Assembly (NCBI GenBank): GCA_946223355.1 | Contig: CAMIPB010000001.1 | Span: 95,363-159,362 of the forward strand | Origin: an uncultured Corynebacterium sp. | GTDB lineage: Bacteria; Actinomycetota; Actinomycetes; Mycobacteriales; Mycobacteriaceae | Length of the DNA stretch: 64,000 nt | Direction: 5' to 3' | Shown here: in pieces, positions 39,674 to 49,677 of the stretch | Layout of the letters: the number at the start of each line of letters is the position of its first letter | How positions within the stretch are numbered: position 1 is the first letter of the stretch | Translations under genes and position numbers: made by a program | The notes under the pieces: generated by a model | Told to the model about the DNA's origin: nothing | Seen by the model: the letters and a program-made list of their open reading frames with translations, nothing else | The model's database searches: none

Positions 39674-42600
39674 TTAGTCGTGTTCGAAGCTCTCCGCCTC
39701 ACCCCAGAACACTTCGTCGACAACGCGGCGCGCTTGGCGGGTGAGTTTGAGGTATGCCTCAAGAAATTGCTGGTTTTCTTCAGGTGCCCAGCCTGCGGCG
39801 CCGGCAACCTGAGCGAGCTGCGGGCCAGGTTGCGGGAGTTGGTCAGTGCGTTTGCCGCGTACGAGAACAAGTGCGTTGCGTGCGTTGGTGGCAAACAGCC
39901 ATGCCTCACGCAGAGTCCGCACTTTGTCGGGCGCGATGATCTCCTTTTCATCCAGCACGTCAAGCGTTTCCAGCGTAGAGGTGTTGTGAAGTTCTTCGTA
40001 TTGATGGGCGTGCATCATAACGAGCAGCTGAACTGTCCACTCGATGTCCGTTAGCGCGCCACGGCCGAGTTTGGTGTGAGTGTTTCTGTCCGCACCGCGC
40101 GGCAAGCGCTCATTATCCACACGAGCCTTCATGCGGCGGATTTCGCGAATGGTGGACTCCGTTGCGCCACCATCTGGATAGCGGAAAGGGTCCACAGCGT
40201 GGAGGAATGCGCGGCCGACAGTGACGTCGCCAGCAACAAACGTTGCGCGCAGGAGCGCTTGCATCTCCCAGACTTCGCCCCACCTTGAGTAGTAGCGCTC
40301 GTAGGAGGCAACGGTGCGAACCACAGCGCCTGAGCGGCCTTCAGGCCGCAGGCCTAGGTCGACTTCCAGGGGTGGATCACCGGAAGGCTTTGACAGTCTC
40401 GAGCGCATCTTATCTACGATTCCAGTTGCCCATTTCAAGGCTTCGTTTTCATCGCATCCTTCTACTTCGTTGGTGGGAGCTGCAACGAACATCACGTCAG
40501 CGTCTGAGCCGTAGCCCAGTTCCATGCCACCTAAGCGCCCCATTCCAATCACCGCGATGCGTGCTGGTGGTACTTCGGCATCGTTGTCCAGTAGCCACGC
40601 ACGGACCTCGGCACGCAAACTCGCCTCGAGTACTGCGTTCCACAAAAGTGTGAGTTCGCGGCATACCTGACTGACAGGCATGAATCCGAGGAGATCAGCA
40701 GCAGCGATGCGAGCAAGTTCCACGCGGCGCAAGGAGCGCGCAATGCTCACAGCCTTGTCTGGATCCTTGTGCCGTTTAGAGGAGTTGACCAATGCCTGGT
40801 TTGCCTGGTGCGGTGCAGTTTCCATGAACTTCGGCCCCAAAGCACCATCGGATAGCAGTTTGACCACATCCGGGGCAGAAATAATTAGCTCGGAGGTGTA
40901 CGGCGAGTTGCCGAGGATCTTCATCAAACGTTGGCCTACCACGCCTTCATCGCGCAGCATCCGCAGGAACCAGGAGCGATCAAAGGCTGCTTCTGACAGC
41001 TTGCGGTAGTTAAGCAATCCGGCATCCGGATCGGCTGTGGTGGACAGCCATTCCATGAGGGTGGGCAACAAGATGGCTTGGATGCGTGCCTTGCGCGAGG
41101 TGCCCGAAGCTAGAGCAGTAAGGTGCTCGAATGCACGGGATGGATCTCCGTATCCCAGTGCAGCCAGCTGCAGTTTTGCAGCCGCCGGAGAAAGACGGAG
41201 TTCATCCGCGCTCATCGTGGCCACAGAGTTGAGCAGCGGGCGGTAGAACAATCGGGAGTGCAGCTCAGAAATACGCACACGCACGGTTTTTAGATCAGCG
41301 AGCATCTGGTCTGTGGCTGACGACGTCGAGGTGGACGCGTAGCCAGAAATCCGCGCGAGCCAGCGCAGCCCTTCCCTATCATCATCGGCTGGCATCAAGT
41401 GGGTGCGTCGAAAGCGCTCTACCTGCAGGCGGTGTTCCAACAACCGCAAAAACTCATACGCATCAATGAGCTGATGTCCGTCCTCACGGCCTACGTACCC
41501 TTCCTGCACCAGCCTGTCGAGTGCCTCTACCGTGGACAGCACACGCAACTGTTCGTCGGTGCGGCCGTGAACTAATTGGAGCAGCTGCACAGCAAATTCG
41601 ACGTCTCGTAGACCGCCGACGCCTAGCTTGAGCTCGCGGTGTTTGAGATCCTTCGGCACGTTTTCAAGTACTCGGCGACGCATCGCTTGGACGTCTTCCA
41701 CAAAAGAATCTCGTTCACTGGCTTTCCACACCATCGGACCAATCGCCTCAACGTATTCGACTCCGAGTGGAAGATAGCCCGTCTGCGGGCGAGCTTTGAG
41801 CTGTGCTTGAAATTCCCAGGTCTCCGCCCACCGTTTGTAATACTTAACGTGTGAATCCAGGGTGCGTACGAGCGCGCCCGATTTACCTTCGGGACGCAGC
41901 GCCGCATCTACTTCGAAAAAACACGCGGAACCAATCCGGTTAAACTCTGCCGCCACACGCGTGGCCTTAGCATCAGCGTCATCCGCAACAAAGATGACGT
42001 CAACGTCTGAGATGTAGTTAAGCTCTTCCGCGCCGCACTTGCCCATCGCCATCACTGCCAGGCGTGAGGTCACCGGACCGTCGCGGTAGACTTTGCCGTT
42101 AGCCAGAGCCAGCGCGGCGGTCAAGGCGGCGTCGGCAAGCGCTGTGGTTAGCTTCGTAATGTGGGTAAAATCCAGCCGGGGCTGCGCAGCCGTCAGCCCC
42201 TTGCGCGATACGAACGTTCCGGCCAAATCGTGCGCCGCCACTCGCATGATTAGCGTGCGGTAGGTGTGCTTGAGCGTGGCTAATACACGCGTCTCGCTCG
42301 TGGTATCGGCCATGACCGATATGTAGGTGCCCGGCGTTGATAAATCTTCGCGCGCGGTATCCGGTACTGTTTCCGCGCCTTCTTTGCTTTCCGACGCCGC
42401 GAATTCCGCCGGCCGCGCATCAATACACCTCAGAATCTCCTGCATCATCTCCACTTCATCAGGAAGCGGTGCCGCGAGCTCCTCCCACAAATGAGGATTG
42501 GCCGCCAGGTGGTCACCGAGCGCCGTCGATCCACCTAACAGCGCAAAGAAGCGGGCGCGGAAACCCTGATTGGTATGCAGTCGCTCGGTGACGTCATCAA

Positions 42601-42793
42601 ACCCCTCTCCTAGCCCGGCGCGCAGTCGCACGATGGCGTTAAGCGCCAGGTTCGGATCACCGGCGGCAGCCAAACACCACAAAATTGGCAGGGACGCTTG
42701 GTTGTCCCAACCGAGTTCTTTTAGGTCCTCAGCCGCGTGTGGATGTGTGAGCCCGAGAGTAGCGGGTGATGGAAGTGTGGTGCGTCCGGCCAT
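39674..42793 (-). CDS. glnE: Bifunctional glutamine synthetase adenylyltransferase/deadenylase
   Basis: GlnE switches glutamine synthetase off and on by adding or removing AMP on a tyrosine. The 1039-residue protein has two nucleotidyltransferase domains. The N-terminal one has GKCGAEELNYISDVDVIFV near residue 255 and the C-terminal one has GMGRLGGMELGYGSDADVMF near 755; each is followed by a four-helix region. The aspartate pairs (DVD and DAD) are intact in both. It lies 34 bases downstream of glnA2 on the same strand and probably forms an operon. Tyr406 of GlnA in this window is its expected target. Confidence 0.95.
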   Translation of the reverse strand: MAGRTTLPSPATLGLTHPHAAEDLKELGWDNQASLPILWCLAAAGDPNLALNAIVRLRAGLGEGFDDVTERLHTNQGFRARFFALLGGSTALGDHLAANPHLWEELAAPLPDEVEMMQEILRCIDARPAEFAASESKEGAETVPDTAREDLSTPGTYISVMADTTSETRVLATLKHTYRTLIMRVAAHDLAGTFVSRKGLTAAQPRLDFTHITKLTTALADAALTAALALANGKVYRDGPVTSRLAVMAMGKCGAEELNYISDVDVIFVADDADAKATRVAAEFNRIGSACFFEVDAALRPEGKSGALVRTLDSHVKYYKRWAETWEFQAQLKARPQTGYLPLGVEYVEAIGPMVWKASERDSFVEDVQAMRRRVLENVPKDLKHRELKLGVGGLRDVEFAVQLLQLVHGRTDEQLRVLSTVEALDRLVQEGYVGREDGHQLIDAYEFLRLLEHRLQVERFRRTHLMPADDDREGLRWLARISGYASTSTSSATDQMLADLKTVRVRISELHSRLFYRPLLNSVATMSADELRLSPAAAKLQLAALGYGDPSRAFEHLTALASGTSRKARIQAILLPTLMEWLSTTADPDAGLLNYRKLSEAAFDRSWFLRMLRDEGVVGQRLMKILGNSPYTSELIISAPDVVKLLSDGALGPKFMETAPHQANQALVNSSKRHKDPDKAVSIARSLRRVELARIAAADLLGFMPVSQVCRELTLLWNAVLEASLRAEVRAWLLDNDAEVPPARIAVIGMGRLGGMELGYGSDADVMFVAAPTNEVEGCDENEALKWATGIVDKMRSRLSKPSGDPPLEVDLGLRPEGRSGAVVRTVASYERYYSRWGEVWEMQALLRATFVAGDVTVGRAFLHAVDPFRYPDGGATESTIREIRRMKARVDNERLPRGADRNTHTKLGRGALTDIEWTVQLLVMMHAHQYEELHNTSTLETLDVLDEKEIIAPDKVRTLREAWLFATNARNALVLVRGKRTDQLPQPGPQLAQVAGAAGWAPEENQQFLEAYLKLTRQARRVVDEVFWGEAESFEHD

Positions 42794-42827
42794 GAAAAAT
42801 AATCAGTCCTCTTAAACGAAAGTCTTC

Positions 42828-44165
42828 TTAGTAATCAATGTGGTAGCGCAGTTCGTATGGAGTGATCTGTTCCTGGTATGCGTGCCACTCGTCCCACTTG
42901 GCGCGAAGGAAAAACTCAAAAACGTGCTCTCCTAGGACTTCTGCCATGAATTCTGACTTCTCCAAGTCCCGGAGCGCCTGATCGAGTGATGATGGCAAAT
43001 CCTTGTACCCCATGGCGCGGCGTTCGCGGCGAGTTAAAGCGTGGACGTCGTCTTCTGCCGGGTCGCCGAGTTCGTAACCCTCGCGGATACCTTTCAATCC
43101 TGCAGCGAGTACCACTGCATAACCCAGGTAAGGATTCATGGCGGAATCGATACTCCGGATTTCAATTCGGCGTGACTCTTCCTTGTTGAGACGGTACGTA
43201 GGCACACGCACTAGTGCGGAGCGGTTGGACACACCCCACGTCGCTGCGCCGGGGGCTTCGTTGCCAAACACCAACCGCTTATAGGAATTGACCCACTGGT
43301 TGGTGATAGCGGTCATTTCTAGTGAGTGCTCCAAGATTCCTGCGATGAACTGCTTAGCAGTAACCGACAGGGAGAACTCGTCGTCCGGGTCATGGAAAGC
43401 GTTGGATTCTCCCTCAAATAATGACAAGTGTGTGTGCATGCCAGAACCGGAATAGTTCTTGAATGGCTTGGGCATAAAGGTTGCCTGGACCCCTTGATCG
43501 GAAGCAACCTTTTTAATCACGTACCTAAAGGTCATGATGTTATCGGCCATCTCTAGGACATCTGCGTGGCGGAGATCAATTTCTTGCTGGCCAGGCGCTG
43601 TTTCATGGTGGGAGAACTCCGTGGCAATGCCCAAGGCTTCCAGTGAGCGCATGGCTTGGCGGCGAAACCGTGGCGCGTGGTTGTAGGTGGCTTGGTCAAA
43701 ATATCCACCGTTATCAGTAGGAACTAACTCATCGCCTGCAACACCATGCTTGACCAGATAGAACTCAATCTCTGGTGATACTTTGCACGTAAAGCCGTCA
43801 TTGGCTGCGTTAGTAACTTGGCGGCGCAGGATATTGCGCGGATCCACCATCGATGGCTGGCCATCCGGCATGGCGATGTCACAGAACATGCGCGCGGACT
43901 GTAGCTCTGGGTCATCGGCGTCAAACGGCATCACCTGGAATGTGGACGGATCCGGAAATGCGATGGTGTCTGATTCTGAGATTCGAGAGAAGCCTTCCAC
44001 GGACGAGCCGTCAAATCCCACGCCTTCTTCAAAGGCGGACTCCAGTTCGGAGGGGCTCATCACCACCGATTTCAGAGAGCCCATGATGTCGGTGAACCAC
44101 AAGCGGATGAAACGAATGTCTCGGTCTTCAACGGTGCTGAGCACGAATTCGTGTTGGCTGTTCAT
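42828..44165 (-). CDS. glnA2: Second glutamine synthetase (GlnA2 type)
   Basis: This 445-residue type I synthetase homologue has FDGSSVEGF near 52, the KPFKNYSGSGMHTHLS motif and the SRRIEIRS segment, so the fold and metal ligands look intact. The sequence near the expected adenylylation site (DPAEDDVHALTRRERR) has no tyrosine, so GlnE should not modify it. Homologues in actinobacteria often have weak or other ligase activity, for example with polyamines. It is transcribed with glnE. TAAACT eight bases before the ATG may mark a leaderless start. Confidence 0.93.
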   Translation of the reverse strand: MNSQHEFVLSTVEDRDIRFIRLWFTDIMGSLKSVVMSPSELESAFEEGVGFDGSSVEGFSRISESDTIAFPDPSTFQVMPFDADDPELQSARMFCDIAMPDGQPSMVDPRNILRRQVTNAANDGFTCKVSPEIEFYLVKHGVAGDELVPTDNGGYFDQATYNHAPRFRRQAMRSLEALGIATEFSHHETAPGQQEIDLRHADVLEMADNIMTFRYVIKKVASDQGVQATFMPKPFKNYSGSGMHTHLSLFEGESNAFHDPDDEFSLSVTAKQFIAGILEHSLEMTAITNQWVNSYKRLVFGNEAPGAATWGVSNRSALVRVPTYRLNKEESRRIEIRSIDSAMNPYLGYAVVLAAGLKGIREGYELGDPAEDDVHALTRRERRAMGYKDLPSSLDQALRDLEKSEFMAEVLGEHVFEFFLRAKWDEWHAYQEQITPYELRYHIDY

Positions 44166-44291
44166 AACCGTCTAGTTTATCTGTTCCACAGCCCGCGGTG
44201 CATCGGTACCAGGTAGGCTGGTGGTTATGTATGGCTTCCCGTTTGGGAGGCCGCAAGTGTGTTTTACCGGCTATTACAAGGAGTTTTCATC

Positions 44292-46091
44292 ATGGCCACC
44301 AGCACTGCGTTGGAAATTGAAGCTAAGTTTAGTGTCGCTCAGGATATCCCCCTTCCGGATCTAACCAAATTGGTTGCTGTTGACGCCGTGGCGAAAACTC
44401 GCACCCACAATCTCTCTGCCATCTATTACGACACCAAGGACCTTCGCCTGACCCGCAACAAGATCACCTTGCGTCGCCGCACGGGCGGCAAGGATGATGG
44501 CTGGCACCTCAAGTTGCCATCGTCCCAGGGCCGCGTGGAAGTTCAGGCTCCTTTGGGTGAGCCGGTTGACGGCCAGATCTCCGTCCCACAAGAGCTTTTG
44601 TCCCAGGTTCGTTCCATCGTGCGCAATGAGCCACTGGAGCCAATAGCTCAGGTGGATAACAACCGCATCGAATCCATCTTTGTCAATGCTTCGGGCGAAC
44701 AGGTTGCTGAGTTTTGCGATGACAACGTCACAGCATGGTCATTTTTGCCTGGCGGTTCCCAGTCTTCTTGGCGCGAGTGGGAAGTTGAGCTAGCAGGCAA
44801 CTATGTCGGTGCTGAGGAAGGAAATTCCATCATCCGTGCCGCTACCTCGCTACTCATTGGTGCCGGCGCGCGTTTGTCTTCTTCTCCGTCAAAGCTGGCT
44901 CAAGCACTCGGCGAGTCCATTGATAACGCTCCTCTTCCTCCATATATGCAGCTGGCTGAGATGGATGAGGATTCCCCTGCTGCTGCCGTGGTTGCTGCAC
45001 TATCCGCTAACCGCAACAAGCTTATCGAGTTTGATCCGAAGGTTCGCCGCGATGAATGGGATTCTGTACACCAGATGCGCGTTGCTACTCGTGAGCTACG
45101 CAGCCACATGCAAACCTTCCACGGCATCATCGGCGGCGAGGACATCGCTCACATTGAGCGTGAACTCAAGCTCCTCGCAGGAATGCTCGGCAAGGCACGT
45201 GACGCTGAGGTCGTTGAGGAGCGTTGGCAGTCTCTTCTTGCCGCGGAAGATTCCGGTGTGCTGGATGAAACCACCCGTGCACACATCGCCCAGGACATGG
45301 GTGACGAGTACCGCCGCGCACACCGCCACGTTGTTGCGGCTTTAAACTCCGAGCGCTACCTCGACCTTCTCGAGTCCCTAGACCGCGTCCTCGCCAACCC
45401 ACCTGTAGTTAAGACAGCGCCACTCGACCCCGCGAAGCTTGCCGCCTCTGAGGTAGATTCTGAGCTAGATTCCGAGCTAGATTCCGAGCCAGATTCTGAG
45501 CCAGATTCTGAGACAGACAACGCCGCACCTTCCGCAGAAGCACTTGATGCTGAGCCAGACGAGAAAACACCTGAGTACGAGCCAAAACACTCCGCTGAAA
45601 AGCTCGCCAAAACAGAAGCTGAATCTGAGAAAGAGGCCGAGCCCGAGATGGAGGTCGTGCTCGCGCACCACCTCAATGATGCGTACCAGAAACTGCTCAA
45701 GCGACACAAAAAGGCAGTAAAAAACTGGGACAACGAGGAACTCACGCTGCATGAGCGTGAGGAGTACTACCACGATATGCGTAAGTCGGCGAAAAAGCTG
45801 CGCTACGCAGCTGAAGCAGTGGGCTCTGCAACCAAGCTAAAGACGAAGCGTTTGTACAAAGCATGTAAGCAGCTGCAGTCCACACTTGGAGATTTCCAGG
45901 ACTCGGTGACCTCACGTGACAAGCTGCTTAACATCACAGAGCAGGCTCGTCGCCGTGGTGAGGACACCTTCGGCTACGGCCTGCTGTACCAGCGTGAGCG
46001 CCAGATTGGCTTAGAAGCTCTAGACACGTACGCGGAGGATGTAAAGAAAATCAAAGAGGCATTCAAGCCGCTGAAGAAGAAACTGAAGTAG
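44292..46091 (+). CDS. CYTH-CHAD domain protein with acidic repeat linker
   Basis: The N-terminal CYTH (triphosphate tunnel) domain shows the ExExK signature in EIEAKF near residue 10 and the RRRTGG arginines near 64-69. The C-terminal half is a CHAD helical bundle with histidines in VHQMRVATRE and YYHDMRKSAKKL. CHAD domains bind polyphosphate and CYTH domains hydrolyse triphosphates, so the protein probably acts in polyphosphate metabolism. The CHAD part is split by an acidic disordered insert of about 85 residues that contains a (DSEL/DSEP) repeat. AAGGAG precedes the ATG at 44292; a longer frame reaches 44259. Confidence 0.88.
   Translation: MATSTALEIEAKFSVAQDIPLPDLTKLVAVDAVAKTRTHNLSAIYYDTKDLRLTRNKITLRRRTGGKDDGWHLKLPSSQGRVEVQAPLGEPVDGQISVPQELLSQVRSIVRNEPLEPIAQVDNNRIESIFVNASGEQVAEFCDDNVTAWSFLPGGSQSSWREWEVELAGNYVGAEEGNSIIRAATSLLIGAGARLSSSPSKLAQALGESIDNAPLPPYMQLAEMDEDSPAAAVVAALSANRNKLIEFDPKVRRDEWDSVHQMRVATRELRSHMQTFHGIIGGEDIAHIERELKLLAGMLGKARDAEVVEERWQSLLAAEDSGVLDETTRAHIAQDMGDEYRRAHRHVVAALNSERYLDLLESLDRVLANPPVVKTAPLDPAKLAASEVDSELDSELDSEPDSEPDSETDNAAPSAEALDAEPDEKTPEYEPKHSAEKLAKTEAESEKEAEPEMEVVLAHHLNDAYQKLLKRHKKAVKNWDNEELTLHEREEYYHDMRKSAKKLRYAAEAVGSATKLKTKRLYKACKQLQSTLGDFQDSVTSRDKLLNITEQARRRGEDTFGYGLLYQRERQIGLEALDTYAEDVKKIKEAFKPLKKKLK
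45456..45514 (+). repeat. 12-bp in-frame minisatellite in the CYTH-CHAD gene
   Basis: About five units like GATTCTGAGCTA lie head to tail and encode Asp-Ser-Glu-Leu/Pro. Confidence 0.9.
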
Positions 46092-46092
46092 T

Positions 46093-46311
46093 TTACTTCT
46101 CCCAGGAAGCAGGCTCACCCCAGTTGTCGTCTGCTTCCTCAGCTGCTTCCGCTGCTTTGTTACGCTCGTTGGCAATATCAATTGCCTTGCGGGCTTCCGC
46201 CTCGGACTCATAAGGACCCATGCGGTCATTCCAGCCGTCCTGCTTACCCTGGGTAACTTCGCCGGTAGAAGGGTTGTAGTACCACTTGTTGTCGGTTGGG
46301 TTAGTAGTCAT
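46093..46311 (-). CDS. Small acidic protein, SPOR-like
   Basis: The 72-residue product begins MTTNPTDNKWYYNPSTGEVT and contains GWNDRMGPYESEAEARKAID, which resembles the small SPOR-like proteins often found in actinobacteria, followed by a Glu/Ala-rich helix and PASWEK at the end. The ATG at 46311 is preferred; AAGGAG lies 13 bases before it. A longer frame from a TTG at 46344 is less likely. It is convergent with the CYTH-CHAD gene, ending one base after it. The role is unknown. Confidence 0.75.
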   Translation of the reverse strand: MTTNPTDNKWYYNPSTGEVTQGKQDGWNDRMGPYESEAEARKAIDIANERNKAAEAAEEADDNWGEPASWEK

Positions 46312-46456
46312 TGTGTACTGTGTACTCCTTATCAGTTTCGTCAATAATGTTCGTCGTAATGTTCACCGATAGTGTTCGGTGCCAACCAGGGTACCGTTAA
46401 ACTCGAATCACAAGATTTACCAATTTAGATTGCCAATCTAAGGAGAGATGTTCATC

Positions 46457-47728
46457 ATGCCAATGTGGCAAACGCCTGACACCACAGCCGCTGACCGTGT
46501 CACCCGCGCACACGAACATGTTGCTGGTTCATCTCCTACGCATGTTGCAACGGCGCCAGCTACCTGGTCTTTTATTGGTGAGCACATTGACTTCTATGGC
46601 GGGATCACGCTTTTAGGACTTTCTGATCTTCAGGCAGCTGCCGCTGTATCTGCGCGCACTGACGCGGTCGTGCACATCAACTACAACGGGACTTCTTCAG
46701 AGACTTCTTTGAGCCACGCAGCGGAGTTGGCTGCTGCTCAACAGCCTGGAATTGATGATGACGGCAAGACCATTACCCCGCCGGATCCCAAAGGTGAGTT
46801 GAAAGAGCGTGTGACGGGCATGGTCTATTCCATGGTTAGCCGTCAATTACTTTCCCGGGAGACCTCAGGGCTGGACATCACTATCGTTAGCGACGTCCCG
46901 GAACATGCTGGGTTGGGCAACGACACGGCTATTGACGTTGCGGTTGCACTGGCGTTGTTAGGCCACTCGGAAGAACTTAACGAGGCTCCACTGCGGGCTC
47001 GGTTGGCTGATGTGTGTGCGAGCTCCGCCGAAACGTTTTCTCAGTACCCCGCTTTGCGCGCTCGCTATACCGCAGCGCTTCGTGGTACAGGCGAGCACAC
47101 TGCTGTCGTTGACTACTCCGATAATTCTGTCACCCAGGCCCCGACGCCATTGGGGCCTGACATGTCCGCGGTGGTGGTCACCCCAGCGACCAACAGCAAG
47201 GAAACAACCAAGGCGCTAAAGCGCGCGGGTGCAGAAATTCGCCGCCGTCAGCGTTTTGTTCAAGATGCGTGCCACGCCTTCGGTACGGAATCTTTGCGCC
47301 TGTTGCCGGACGCCCCACAACGCGTTATTGAATGGCTCAATGCCGTCCACAATGTTCACGGTCCACAAGGAACCCCACGAACCGGGGAAGCAGCCAACTG
47401 GTTGGGCTTTTACGAAGCAGAGACCCAGCGTGCCGGCGATTTCGCGCGTGCGCTTCGCTCCCGTCGTGGCGCGGATCTTTTCCCGATCCTGGAACAGTCA
47501 CAGACCGCCCTAGCACACGAATACCAGTTGGACACCGCGGATAAGGTGGCCCAACTGCTCAAGCTTCGCGGTGCCGCAGGAGTACGCGCCGCATCGGCAG
47601 GCACCTCACCTGCTGTGATTGCGTATATCCCTACGTCCAAAGCCGCGAACTTCACCGCGGATCTGGCCGAGGACGGATTCATTGTCATCCCGCTTAACCC
47701 GGGAAAGGTTGCTGACGTCACCGCCTAA
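46457..47728 (+). CDS. Divergent galactokinase-like GHMP protein
   Basis: The 423-residue protein aligns with galactokinases. TWSFIGEHIDFYGG near residue 34 corresponds to the sugar-binding GRVNLIGEHTDYNGG motif. The second GHMP motif is degenerate: EHAGLGNDTAIDVAVAL replaces PxGxGLSSSAA and lacks its serines. The usual CGIMDQ segment with the catalytic aspartate is also not visible. It may have lost kinase activity or use another substrate. AAGGAG at 46440-46445 can serve ATGs at 46448 or 46457; I chose 46457. No gal genes are adjacent. Confidence 0.8.
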   Translation: MPMWQTPDTTAADRVTRAHEHVAGSSPTHVATAPATWSFIGEHIDFYGGITLLGLSDLQAAAAVSARTDAVVHINYNGTSSETSLSHAAELAAAQQPGIDDDGKTITPPDPKGELKERVTGMVYSMVSRQLLSRETSGLDITIVSDVPEHAGLGNDTAIDVAVALALLGHSEELNEAPLRARLADVCASSAETFSQYPALRARYTAALRGTGEHTAVVDYSDNSVTQAPTPLGPDMSAVVVTPATNSKETTKALKRAGAEIRRRQRFVQDACHAFGTESLRLLPDAPQRVIEWLNAVHNVHGPQGTPRTGEAANWLGFYEAETQRAGDFARALRSRRGADLFPILEQSQTALAHEYQLDTADKVAQLLKLRGAAGVRAASAGTSPAVIAYIPTSKAANFTADLAEDGFIVIPLNPGKVADVTA

Positions 47729-47742
47729 GCGCAGCGCACCAC

Positions 47743-49206
47743 TTAATCAGCTGGCCAAGCAAAGAGCACTTCGCGCTTATCCACGTCAGCTTTCACCAAA
47801 GAAACCTTGGTTTCTTTGCCTTTTTCCGGTGCACCGACGGAGTCTGCAAGTACCGGAGGCTGCGCCACAAATAGGCGGGCTTTGCCTTTTTCAGCATCGC
47901 TGGTCAGCACCGTTGCGTTAAAGTTCTCCCCTACCCACGGCCGTAAAACGGTGGCTTCGGTGAGATTCAAACAAGCCTTGTCTACCTGAGATGCCAACGT
48001 GGTGGTGCGGCGCATGGACTCCAAGACTGCGTCGATACGCTGGGTCACCCATTCTGGAACCGGATAATCATTAGCTAAAGCGAGGCACACCTCCGTGGAG
48101 AAACGATCTACGAGTCGGCGTAGCGGCGCGGTCACGTGTGCGTAGTAACCGCCGATGCCCGCATGAACGGCTTCGGCTTCACTTCCTACCGCCGCATAAT
48201 CCGCACCGCGTAAGAGGTGGAGAGAAATACGCATGAGCGCCATTCCCCGTGGGGTATCTGCGTCTACCTCAAGAAGAAATTCACCGATGGAACGCTCGCC
48301 AATTTCAAAGCCAAGCGCTGCGGCTTCGGCCCGGAATTGAGCCTCCGTGTCCTCATTTGCTGGACGCAGAGTGCGAAGAATTCCCACCCCTTTTTCCTGC
48401 ATGAGCTGGCCTGCACACATGCCAGTCAGCAGCGAAATCTCAGAGTTATAATCCATGACCTCGTGGCGTGGTTCGATAATCAACTCAGACATGTCTGGCT
48501 TCGCGGCAGCACCATCTTCGCTTATTTCTCCGCCGGCTTCTACTCCCGCTTCTACTCCGGCTTCCACTTCTGCTTCTACAACGCGCTGCGACGGCAGACG
48601 AACATTGACTGCCTCCCTGCGCAGCGCAGATTCTTGCCGCAACTTTCCTACCTCAGGAAGCAGTTCTACGGACGGGTGCATTGTCCCCTCTACTAAGTCC
48701 TGATGCACCCCGTCGTAGTCTAAGCGCGCACGGGAGCGAACAAGCGCGCGTTCAACATGGAATCTATCCACCTCTCCGCTGGCGTCTAGGTCGAATGTCC
48801 ACAGCACACATGGCCTATCGACGTCCGGGAGGAGCGAGCCCTTCCCTTCTGAAATCTCTGGCGGATGTAAGCGTGCAGGTTCATCCGGCAGATAAATAGT
48901 TTGTCCCCGCAAGAGGGATTCTTCTTCTAGCGCCGAGCCGGGTGCGATAAAGGCCGCGACATCCGCGATGGCGTAGTGGACTCTATAGCCGCTATCACGG
49001 CGCGTGATGCACACGGCCTGGTCCAGGTCCTTAGAACCTGGCGGGTCAATGGTTACAAACTCTATATCGCGCGCGTCTCGGCGCTCGCCCGCGAATCGAT
49101 CTTCTGCGTTCGCTGCTTCCTCATGCAATTGCGGACTAAACGAAGTAGGAACGTCGAATTCCTCCGCAATGGCACGAAAGTTCAAAGGGGCCGCAAAAAG
49201 TTTCAT
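47743..49206 (-). CDS. RNase II/RNB family exoribonuclease, short form
   Basis: The 487-residue protein has the RNB catalytic domain: DPPGSKDLDQAV near residue 55 supplies the magnesium aspartates, and ITAPLRRLVDRF-type residues (HVTAPLRRLVDRF) end the domain. Compared with E. coli RNase II it lacks both N-terminal cold-shock domains, as in the actinobacterial short forms. A linker near residues 205-222 contains EAGV repeats from a 12-bp minisatellite. The start ATG (49206) has no strong ribosome site; an in-frame ATG lies at 49224. rnpB ends 30 bases upstream, so two RNA-processing genes are adjacent. Confidence 0.88.
   Translation of the reverse strand: MKLFAAPLNFRAIAEEFDVPTSFSPQLHEEAANAEDRFAGERRDARDIEFVTIDPPGSKDLDQAVCITRRDSGYRVHYAIADVAAFIAPGSALEEESLLRGQTIYLPDEPARLHPPEISEGKGSLLPDVDRPCVLWTFDLDASGEVDRFHVERALVRSRARLDYDGVHQDLVEGTMHPSVELLPEVGKLRQESALRREAVNVRLPSQRVVEAEVEAGVEAGVEAGGEISEDGAAAKPDMSELIIEPRHEVMDYNSEISLLTGMCAGQLMQEKGVGILRTLRPANEDTEAQFRAEAAALGFEIGERSIGEFLLEVDADTPRGMALMRISLHLLRGADYAAVGSEAEAVHAGIGGYYAHVTAPLRRLVDRFSTEVCLALANDYPVPEWVTQRIDAVLESMRRTTTLASQVDKACLNLTEATVLRPWVGENFNATVLTSDAEKGKARLFVAQPPVLADSVGAPEKGKETKVSLVKADVDKREVLFAWPAD
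48534..48579 (-). repeat. 12-bp in-frame repeat in the RNB gene
   Basis: About four units like GGCTTCTACTCC on the plus strand encode Glu-Ala-Gly-Val on the minus strand. Confidence 0.85.
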
Positions 49207-49235
49207 ACCCGCCCATTGTTCCATAAAAGTTGTGA

Positions 49236-49662
<427 letters not shown>

Positions 49663-49677
49663 CTTCACCGCTAGATT

